DNA of 64,000 nucleotides from CAIVAT01 sp037128705 (GTDB lineage Bacteria; Bacteroidota; Bacteroidia; Bacteroidales; FEN-979): positions 1 to 64,000 of the forward strand of contig JBAXVX010000015.1 of NCBI GenBank assembly GCA_037128705.1. The letters are read 5' to 3'. This document shows, piece by piece, positions 40,678 to 47,538 of the stretch. A model generated the notes under the pieces. That model was not told the origin of the DNA. It saw only the letters and a program-made list of their open reading frames with translations, and did no database searches. Position numbers and translations under genes: made by a program. The first letter of the stretch is position 1; the number at the start of each line of letters is the position of its first letter.

Positions 40678-41448
40678 TTACCGGTCGAGGTAATCTTTCA
40701 CCAGGCCGAAAAATTCCCCGGGAGCATCAGCGTGGATCCAATGTGAAGCATTCGCAATGGTTTTCACCTCCGCCCCGGGGAATTTACTTTTCAGCTCAGC
40801 AATATCACCGTCCCTGATATAATCGGATAACCCTCCGCGAATGAACAACACCGGCTTAGGATATTCACCGGTCACGCTGACTCCCTCAAAAACCGACAGC
40901 AGGTTTTCATTGATGGCTTCCAGGTTCAGCCGCCAGTCAAGGTACTTATGGTCGCGCCAATACACGTTTTTCAGCAGAAACTGCCGTAGTTTTAAGCTTT
41001 TTACCGTGGTTTGCAATTGTTTCTCCACGTCGCTTCTTGAGGTGGCTGTGCTGAAATCAACCGATTGCATGGCATTGAGCAATAACTGATGCTCCTGGTT
41101 AGGCGGCGACTTGCGCAAAGAAATGTCTGCGACTACCAGTTTACTCACCATCTCAGGATGATGAAGGGTGAAAAACATGGCGGTCTTCCCGCCCAGGGAA
41201 TGCCCGATCAGGAAGATGTCCTTGAGTCCGTTCTCCTCCACCAATCCCAAAAGATCATCCTCCATTGACGGAAAATCAAACACCTGGCTGTGTGGCGATT
41301 GGCCGTGATTTCGCAAATCGGGAATCAGCACCCGGTAGTGTTCACTTAACCTTCGCCCAAAGGTTACCCAGTTGTCCGAAAGGCCAAATAATCCATGTAA
41401 AATCACGACCGGCTGACCGTTACCAAACTGACGACAGAATAACTTCAT
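40678..41448 (-). CDS. Alpha/beta hydrolase (YbfF-type esterase)
   Basis: A 256-residue alpha/beta hydrolase. HG dipeptide region: VVILHGLFGLSDNW (about 14-27). The nucleophile elbow is GHSLGG (Ser about 103), acid candidates lie in FIRGGLSDYI, and the catalytic His is in NASHWIHADAPGEF near the C-terminus. Size and phrasing (PDLRNHGQSPHS) match YbfF-like acyl-CoA or carboxyl esterases. Physiological substrate unknown. The TATTTTTGA box at 41501-41509 (minus strand) is its probable promoter. Confidence 0.88.
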   Translation of the reverse strand: MKLFCRQFGNGQPVVILHGLFGLSDNWVTFGRRLSEHYRVLIPDLRNHGQSPHSQVFDFPSMEDDLLGLVEENGLKDIFLIGHSLGGKTAMFFTLHHPEMVSKLVVADISLRKSPPNQEHQLLLNAMQSVDFSTATSRSDVEKQLQTTVKSLKLRQFLLKNVYWRDHKYLDWRLNLEAINENLLSVFEGVSVTGEYPKPVLFIRGGLSDYIRDGDIAELKSKFPGAEVKTIANASHWIHADAPGEFFGLVKDYLDR

Positions 41449-41500
41449 TCAGCAGATGTTTATTAACATAATATTGTTGAAAAAAAATCGTTTCGCTTTG

Positions 41501-41509
41501 TCAAAAATA
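41501..41509 (-). promoter_or_regulatory. -7 promoter element of the hydrolase gene
   Basis: TATTTTTGA on the minus strand fits TAnnTTTG, 53 bases upstream of the ATG at 41448. On the other strand a weaker CATCTTTGA (41623-41631, one mismatch) may serve the kamA cassette. Confidence 0.5.
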
Positions 41510-41660
41510 CATAAAAAAGTCACCTATTTGCATCGGAAATTTCATTGTAACACCGGCTTATCATGATTTGTTGTAATGCGTTGATTTACAGGAAGTCAGA
41601 TATTGGTGAGACAGGCGGTTTTCATCTTTGAATTTACTATCCAAACAGGCAACACATAAA

Positions 41661-42932
41661 ATGGAAAAAAGTCCGAACGAAAAACTGATCATCCCCCATA
41701 TCGAATTATCAGAAGAAGAAGAACCTCCAAGTCAGCCCACCTTCATTGACGAAGCAACCCTTTTAGACGAATATTTCAAATCGCGCGTCGACCGTGAAAA
41801 GACGGCTATCAGTGAACGCTCAATCGAATTCTTACAAACCTATTTTCCGGAAGCGACGGTCAAAGACTGGAACAACTGGCATTGGCAGATCAAAAACAGC
41901 GCACGCTCCATTGAACAGCTGTCAAGGTATATTACCCTGTCTGACAATGAGGTGAAACCCGACGGGACCAACAGTCAGTCGCTTCCATTGCGTATTTCGC
42001 CCTATTACATCAGTCTCCTCGACCGCGATAATCCGGAACAGGCCCTGCGGAAGAGCGTTGTACCGGTATTTGATGAGTTTCTTCTGCACTCTGGAGAAGC
42101 ATCGGATCCCCTGATGGAAGAACATGACAGCCCCGTGCCCAATATCGTTCACCGTTACCCCGACAGGGTGCTTTTCCTGGTGACCGGATTCTGTTCAACC
42201 TATTGCCGTTACTGTACCCGCACCCGCATGGTTGCAAAAAACAAATGTCACATCGGGGTAAAGTCGTGGGAGGCGGGGTTAAATTACATTGAGCAGCATA
42301 AGGAGGTGCGGGATGTACTGGTTTCAGGAGGCGACCCCCTTACCATGCCTGACCTCCATGTTGAATACCTGCTTTCACGTTTGCGAAACATCCCCCATGT
42401 GGAGATCATCCGCATCGGCACCAAGGTGCCAGCCGTTCTTCCCCAGCGTATCACCAGGCCCCTGGTGAATATGCTGAAGAAATATCATCCGCTGTTCATG
42501 AGCATCCATTTCACCCATGCAGATGAGATCACCATGGAGGTGAAGGATGCTTGCGAAAGGTTAGCCAATGCAGGGATTCCACTGGGAAGCCAGACCGTTT
42601 TGCTCAAAGGCATCAATGATGATGTACACGTGATGAAAAACCTCATGCACGCCTTGCTGAAAATAAGGGTCCGCCCCTATTACCTGTATCAATGCGACCC
42701 GGTAGTCGGATCGGGCCACTTCCGCACAACCATTGCGGAGGGTCTGGAAATCATCAAAGGATTACGCGGTCATACCAGCGGATATGCCGTTCCAACCTAT
42801 GTCGTGGACGCCCCGGGTGGCGGCGGTAAAATCCCCCTGCTTCCCGATTACTTTGTCGGGAGAGAGGATGGATATGCCCTGCTTAAAAATTACGAAGAGA
42901 AGGTCTTCAGATATCCCGATTTTACCCAATAG
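41661..42932 (+). CDS. kamA: Lysine 2,3-aminomutase (KamA-family radical SAM enzyme)
   Basis: A 423-residue radical SAM, PLP-dependent aminomutase. The cluster motif C-x3-C-x2-C is at Cys178, Cys182, Cys185 (GFCSTYCRYCTR), Arg187 matches the carboxylate-binding Arg134 of the Clostridium enzyme, and the PLP lysine is Lys390 in VVDAPGGGGK. Asp346 (YQCD) and Asp383 (VVDAP) match Asp293 and Asp330, which bind the lysine side-chain amine. The glutamate aminomutase branch replaces these with Lys and Asn. Conversion of L-lysine to beta-lysine is therefore predicted. The C-terminal region is retained, unlike in EpmB. The ATG at 41661 is chosen over an in-frame TTG at 41628. Next gene 3 bases on. Confidence 0.88.
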   Translation: MEKSPNEKLIIPHIELSEEEEPPSQPTFIDEATLLDEYFKSRVDREKTAISERSIEFLQTYFPEATVKDWNNWHWQIKNSARSIEQLSRYITLSDNEVKPDGTNSQSLPLRISPYYISLLDRDNPEQALRKSVVPVFDEFLLHSGEASDPLMEEHDSPVPNIVHRYPDRVLFLVTGFCSTYCRYCTRTRMVAKNKCHIGVKSWEAGLNYIEQHKEVRDVLVSGGDPLTMPDLHVEYLLSRLRNIPHVEIIRIGTKVPAVLPQRITRPLVNMLKKYHPLFMSIHFTHADEITMEVKDACERLANAGIPLGSQTVLLKGINDDVHVMKNLMHALLKIRVRPYYLYQCDPVVGSGHFRTTIAEGLEIIKGLRGHTSGYAVPTYVVDAPGGGGKIPLLPDYFVGREDGYALLKNYEEKVFRYPDFTQ

Positions 42933-42935
42933 CCA

Positions 42936-43916
42936 ATGACCATAGGATTAACCTACGATTTACGATCAGATTACCTGAAGGAGGGCTATAGCGAAGAGGA
43001 AACAGCGGAATTTGACCGTGAAAGCACCATTGAGGCAATCGAACAAACATTAAAGGATCTGGGATACCAGACTGACCGAATTGGCCATGTGAGGCATTTA
43101 ATCGAGCGCCTTTCAAAGGGCGACCGGTGGGACATGGTATTCAACATTTGTGAAGGAATGAACGGAATTGGCCGGGAGGCCCAGGTTCCAGCATTGCTCG
43201 ATGTTTTTAACATTCCCTATACCTTCTCCGACACCCTCGTGCTGTCGCTGACCCTGCATAAGGGAATGACAAAGCGGGTAGTCAGGGATTACGGAATACC
43301 CACCCCCGATTTTGCCATTATTGAACGTATTGAAGACTGTTCATCGGTCAACCTGACCTATCCTTTGTTTGTAAAGCCCAATTCAGAGGGGACCGGCAAA
43401 GGGATCAGTGCGTTGTCGAAGGTCGCCAGTCCGGAGGAACTGACCGGCATATGCCAGGATCTGCTTTCAAAGTATCCGTCGGGACTGCTGGTTGAAGAGT
43501 ATCTTCCCGGGAGGGAATTCACCGTGGGTGTGCTGGGCAGCGGCCCCGAGGGCTATCCGGCGGGGATCATGGAAATTCTTTATTTAAAGGCCGATACCAA
43601 TAACATCTATTCCTATCATTCCAAATCTAATTACCACGATAGAATAGAATATAAAGTTCCCGAAAAAGAGATCGCTGACAAATGCATCGATCTTGCCCTT
43701 AAAACCTGGCGCGTTTTAGGTTGCAAGGATGGCGGACGGATTGACATCCGTGTTGACCGAAACGGCATACCGAATTTTATTGAGGTGAATCCTTTGGCCG
43801 GACTGGACAACATCCATTCTGATCTGCCAATACTCGCTTATAAGCACGGATATGATTTTCAGCGACTTATCCATGAGATCATGCTCTCCGCCAGAAAAAG
43901 GTACGGGCTGCAATAA
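42936..43916 (+). CDS. ATP-grasp ligase, D-Ala-D-Ala-ligase-like (first copy)
   Basis: A 326-residue ATP-grasp enzyme. The N-terminal domain has WDMVFNICEGMNGIGREAQVP, the D-Ala-D-Ala-ligase-like substrate side; the ATP-binding part has YPLFVKPNSEGTGKGIS and LLVEEYLPGREFTVGVLG; the Mg ligands are in GRIDIRVDRNG and FIEVNPLAGL. Such enzymes join a carboxylate, through an acylphosphate, to an amine. No peptidoglycan genes are near. Position directly after kamA and before a second ATP-grasp gene suggests coupling of beta-lysine to another amino acid. Substrates cannot be read from sequence. Confidence 0.82.
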   Translation: MTIGLTYDLRSDYLKEGYSEEETAEFDRESTIEAIEQTLKDLGYQTDRIGHVRHLIERLSKGDRWDMVFNICEGMNGIGREAQVPALLDVFNIPYTFSDTLVLSLTLHKGMTKRVVRDYGIPTPDFAIIERIEDCSSVNLTYPLFVKPNSEGTGKGISALSKVASPEELTGICQDLLSKYPSGLLVEEYLPGREFTVGVLGSGPEGYPAGIMEILYLKADTNNIYSYHSKSNYHDRIEYKVPEKEIADKCIDLALKTWRVLGCKDGGRIDIRVDRNGIPNFIEVNPLAGLDNIHSDLPILAYKHGYDFQRLIHEIMLSARKRYGLQ

Positions 43917-43930
43917 TTAACTCCTCCAAA

Positions 43931-44902
43931 ATGAAACAAAAAGTATTGATCCTTTACAATAAGTTGTCAAAAAAGCCAAAGGATGATGAAGCCGATGTCA
44001 TTGAACAGGTAAATCTTGTAACCGGTGCATTAAAAAAGCTGGATTACGATGTTGACTATCTGCAGTTGGATCTTAATCTTAAATCAGCGATCCTGCAAAT
44101 TCAAAAGGGAAACCCGTATATTATTTTCAACCTGGTTGAAACGATCGGAAACAAAGGAGAATTCGCATTTCTTGCCACTTCAGTCCTCAACTTCATCAGG
44201 ATTCCCTATACCGGATCACCCCTGATTCCCATGTTCCATTGTTCCAATAAATATCTTGCGAAGAAGGAGCTGAATGCCATCGGAATTAAAACCCCCAAAG
44301 GCTATACGCTTGATGAGTGCCACAAACTGGAACCCAACAAGAAATACATCATAAAGCCTATCTGGGAAGAGGGTTCGCTCGAGCTGGATGAGGATTGCGT
44401 CTTTATGGGCTCTGATAACGGGTTCATTGAAGGAATAAAAAAGAAAAGTCTGCAACACTACTTTATTGAGGAATTCATTGAAGGTAGAGAGTTTAATAAT
44501 TCCATTCTTTACAGCCCGGATGGGCCTGATGTGCTTCCGCTAGCTGAAATGACCTTCGTCGACTATCCCGATGACAAGCCAAAGATGATGGGCTATAAAT
44601 CAAAGTGGGACGACAAATCATTCGAGTATACCCATACCCGGAGGAGCTTCAGATTATCAAAGGCTGATGAACCCCTGAAAAACGAGATGATCGCCATCTG
44701 TAAAAAATGCTGGATCGAAATGGGATTCAAGGGGTACGTCCGCATTGACTTCAGGGTGACCAAAGAAGCGGTACCCCTGGTGATCGACATCAACCTCAAT
44801 CCCTGCCTTTCGGAGTCGGGTGGATTCATGGCTGCTTCGAAGAAGAGAGGATTGACCTTTGATAAAGTTATTTCAAGGGTACTTGCGGATGCAATCAGGT
44901 AA
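43931..44902 (+). CDS. ATP-grasp ligase, D-Ala-D-Ala-ligase-like (second copy)
   Basis: A 323-residue ATP-grasp enzyme, related to but clearly diverged from the one 14 bases upstream. It has PYIIFNLVETIGNKGEFAFL in the N-terminal part, KYIIKPIWEEGSLELDEDC in the ATP-binding region, YFIEEFIEGREFNNSIL, and the metal ligands in VRIDFRVTKEAVPLVIDINLNPC. The WEEGS loop differs from the usual glycine-rich SVGS/GTGKG loop and is expected to change acceptor choice. It probably adds a second residue or a different partner in the same pathway. Confidence 0.8.
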   Translation: MKQKVLILYNKLSKKPKDDEADVIEQVNLVTGALKKLDYDVDYLQLDLNLKSAILQIQKGNPYIIFNLVETIGNKGEFAFLATSVLNFIRIPYTGSPLIPMFHCSNKYLAKKELNAIGIKTPKGYTLDECHKLEPNKKYIIKPIWEEGSLELDEDCVFMGSDNGFIEGIKKKSLQHYFIEEFIEGREFNNSILYSPDGPDVLPLAEMTFVDYPDDKPKMMGYKSKWDDKSFEYTHTRRSFRLSKADEPLKNEMIAICKKCWIEMGFKGYVRIDFRVTKEAVPLVIDINLNPCLSESGGFMAASKKRGLTFDKVISRVLADAIR

Positions 44903-44951
44903 AGCACCTTCAACCTGATGCGGTATTAACACAACAACAAATAAAAACACC

Positions 44952-45428
44952 ATGATCACTTTTCGTTCAGAGGTTCGTCCTGAAGATGTTGAAATTGTCA
45001 GGGACATCATTGTCTCCACCGGATTTTTCTACGATTCCGAAGTACCTGTTGCCGTCGAACTGGTTCAGGACCGCCTTGACCTTGGCGATAAAAGCGACTA
45101 CCACTTCCTGTTCGCCGAATCGGACGGAAAAACGGTTTCATACAGCTGTTTCGGGCCCATTTCAGCCACCGAGGGCAGTTTTGATCTCTACTGGATCGCG
45201 ACGCATAACGACTACCGTGGAAAGGGGATTGGGAACATGCTGATTGAAGAGACGCACAAAGCCATTAAAAAGATGGGAGGCCGGATTGTTATCGCCGAAA
45301 CCTCTTCCCTCGAAAAATATGCCCCGACCCGGCATTTTTACGATTCTACCGGATACTTAAAAGAGGCACAGATCAACGATTTTTACATGGAAGGTGACGG
45401 CAAGGTCTTTTTTGTCAAGCGCCTTTAA
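44952..45428 (+). CDS. GNAT-family N-acetyltransferase
   Basis: A 158-residue GNAT enzyme. The acetyl-CoA pyrophosphate loop is DYRGKGIGNMLIEE (about 84-97), preceded by the beta-4 strand FDLYWIATHN, and followed by GGRIVIAETSSLEKYAPTRHFYDSTGYLK. At about half the length of the beta-lysine acetyltransferase AblB it is not that enzyme in the usual form. Last in the kamA cassette (50-base gap), so it probably acetylates a free amino group of the ligated product. Confidence 0.82.
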   Translation: MITFRSEVRPEDVEIVRDIIVSTGFFYDSEVPVAVELVQDRLDLGDKSDYHFLFAESDGKTVSYSCFGPISATEGSFDLYWIATHNDYRGKGIGNMLIEETHKAIKKMGGRIVIAETSSLEKYAPTRHFYDSTGYLKEAQINDFYMEGDGKVFFVKRL

Positions 45429-45473
45429 TTTGATTTTCCTGATCAGGTCAGTCAACCGCAAAGAACCTGAGAT

Positions 45474-46724
45474 TTATTTTTCCAGCCTGGTCAACTGATC
45501 CGTTGCTGAGTTGTATTTCGCAACTTTCTGCCAGGCATATCCATTGGATCCGCGTTTCACCGCCCAGAAATCGTAATTTCCGACGGCACGGTCACCATTC
45601 ACATCCAGTGAAGTATTTCCCGATGCACCAAAATATCCGGAAGATTCAAGCGTGAATACCAGTTTCAAAAACTCGATATCCGGGGATTCTCCGGCCTTGA
45701 GATAACTGAGAACCGAAACCCACAATGCATCGTAGGCAGTGAAAGCATATGAATCGGGCACATGGCCGATTTGAAGCTGGATGCGATCGCTGAGAGGCTG
45801 CCATTTATCTTTTGCAGCATCATCGAGGCCAAAAATCGGACAGGGCAATCCATGAGCGCAGGCATAGGAGGCGGCTGTAGTATCGGTAAGCATGGAGGCG
45901 TTCTGAGCGAATGCTGAACTGCCGTACCAAAACACCTTGTTCAGATTGACCTTTTCCAAAGCATCATGCAAAAAACCGGAACCTTCCGACAGTGAAACCA
46001 GGTAAACCGCCACTTCTCCTGGATCATACAAATTCAGCTCAGCTGCAACATTCGAGTCGAGCTTTGAAAGCAAAGGAATAAAGTCGGTCGTTTTCGGTGA
46101 ATACATCACGGGGGTACGGACTTTACTTCCGGCAGCCATGAAATCTCTCCGGGTGGATGCCAGTAAATCCCTTCCCCACACGTCATCCCGCACCAGCGGA
46201 ACAATAACCTTTACCTGGTCTTCGATCAGCATCTTTGTCATTGCTTTTCCCTGCAACACATCACTCGAAACAAACCGGAAAACGTTGTCGTTGGGGATAG
46301 CGAGTGAAACGGCCACGCTCGAAGGGCTTATAACCAGGATTCCGTGTGAATCGGCGAAGGGTTTAATTGCTGCCAATTCAGCACTGGTATAAGGTCCGAT
46401 CACCAGCCTTATCCCTTTATCGTAAAGCACCTTCAGTTGCTTCAGCGCCTCCGCAGTATCCGTTTTTGTATCAAGTACTTCAACAGTTACTTTTTTTTCA
46501 ATCGCCAGCTGGTTCATATACCCGGCGATATCATGTTGCGCCAGTTCAATCGACACCTGTGAACTCTGGCCTGTTGAATAGCCGCTCCCGGTGAGCGAAA
46601 GCAACGCACCAATCCTGATTTCCCCGTTTGTGACCGGGTTGTATACGGGCTCATTATTCTTGCAGCATCCATTGAGCAAAATAATCAGAATCATCCATGG
46701 GAATAATATCCTTGGCTTTTTCAT
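45474..46724 (-). CDS. LivK-type ABC substrate-binding lipoprotein
   Basis: A 416-residue periplasmic binding protein of the branched-chain amino acid (Peripla_BP_6) type. Signal with lipobox ILLNGCC (acylated Cys near 20), then IRIGALLSLTGSGYSTGQS, VLDTKTDTAEALKQLKVLYDKG and LVIGPYTSAELAAIKPFADSHGILVISPSS-type stretches. Its ATG overlaps the stop of the ATPase gene by one base (TGATG), so it is the sixth and last gene of the signalling/ABC operon. It belongs to a different family from the two binding domains fused to the permease. Confidence 0.85.
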   Translation of the reverse strand: MKKPRILFPWMILIILLNGCCKNNEPVYNPVTNGEIRIGALLSLTGSGYSTGQSSQVSIELAQHDIAGYMNQLAIEKKVTVEVLDTKTDTAEALKQLKVLYDKGIRLVIGPYTSAELAAIKPFADSHGILVISPSSVAVSLAIPNDNVFRFVSSDVLQGKAMTKMLIEDQVKVIVPLVRDDVWGRDLLASTRRDFMAAGSKVRTPVMYSPKTTDFIPLLSKLDSNVAAELNLYDPGEVAVYLVSLSEGSGFLHDALEKVNLNKVFWYGSSAFAQNASMLTDTTAASYACAHGLPCPIFGLDDAAKDKWQPLSDRIQLQIGHVPDSYAFTAYDALWVSVLSYLKAGESPDIEFLKLVFTLESSGYFGASGNTSLDVNGDRAVGNYDFWAVKRGSNGYAWQKVAKYNSATDQLTRLEK

Positions 46725-47536
46725 CACTTATATAGTTTTTTTAATGATTCCATCAACTCAGGCGTCAGCTTTTCAATTTTCCGAATATCTTCAAATTTAT
46801 TTAACAGGTCCTCGATGGTCAGGTGTTTCTTTTCCTCTTCATGAATATCTTCAATGATCTGACCATTGTGCATCATCAGGATTCTCGTCCCCAGCTCCAG
46901 TGCATGCTGCATGGAGTGGGTCACCATGACCGTAGTCAGTTTATTGGCCGTCACAAACTTCTGGGTTAAACGGATGACCTGGGCGGCAGTTTTCGGATCA
47001 AGGGCAGCCGTATGCTCATCCAGCAGGAGCACTTTAGGTGTCTGGAGCACCGCCATCAGCAGGGTGATCGCCTGGCGCTGACCCCCCGACAGGGTTCCCA
47101 TTAAATTTTCGAGCCGGTCTTCCAGCTGCATGTCGAGCGATGCCAGCTGCTGCTGAAGCTGGCTCTTCAGTGCGCCCTTCAGTGAGATCACAGGAAAGCG
47201 TTTTTTTCCGCGGAACCAGGCCATCAGAAGGTTCTCCGCAATGGTCATCCCGGGGGCGGTTCCGGTGTATGGATTCTGAAACACCCTGGAAATGTACCTG
47301 GCACGCTGAAAGTCCATTTTCCTTGTCACATCCCTGCCGTCAATTTCAATGGTTCCCTTGTCAGGCCTGATATTCCCGGCTATCGCATTCAGAAGGGTCG
47401 ATTTCCCGGAGCCATTGGTACCGATGATGGTTACGAATTCATGTTCCCTGATATCAACACTAATTTCTTTCAGGGCCACCAGTTGATCCAGAGAACCAGC
47501 ATTGAATATTTTATGAAGGTTGTGAATGCAGATCAT
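46724..47536 (-). CDS. ABC transporter ATPase (uncharacterised transport system, PhnK/TrpZ-like)
   Basis: A 270-residue ABC ATPase. Walker A is GTNGSGKSTLL, Q-loop VFQNPYTGTAPGMTIAENLL, signature LSGGQRQAITLLMAV, Walker B VLLLDEHTAALDP and switch His in VTHSMQHAL. The Glu of Walker B is followed by His rather than Pro (DEHTAALDP), as in the ATPases paired with the COG4120-type permease and COG2984-type binding protein (TrpXYZ group). A roughly 40-residue C-terminal Glu/Lys-rich extension follows the core. It starts 2 bases after the fused permease gene. Confidence 0.88.
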   Translation of the reverse strand: MICIHNLHKIFNAGSLDQLVALKEISVDIREHEFVTIIGTNGSGKSTLLNAIAGNIRPDKGTIEIDGRDVTRKMDFQRARYISRVFQNPYTGTAPGMTIAENLLMAWFRGKKRFPVISLKGALKSQLQQQLASLDMQLEDRLENLMGTLSGGQRQAITLLMAVLQTPKVLLLDEHTAALDPKTAAQVIRLTQKFVTANKLTTVMVTHSMQHALELGTRILMMHNGQIIEDIHEEEKKHLTIEDLLNKFEDIRKIEKLTPELMESLKKLYK

Positions 47537-47538
47537 GG

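Noticed and set aside
41661..42932. Glutamate 2,3-aminomutase or EpmB (EF-P modification)
   Set aside because: Both lysine-binding aspartates are present, the chain is 423 residues with the full C-terminal region, and no epmA or efp gene is linked.
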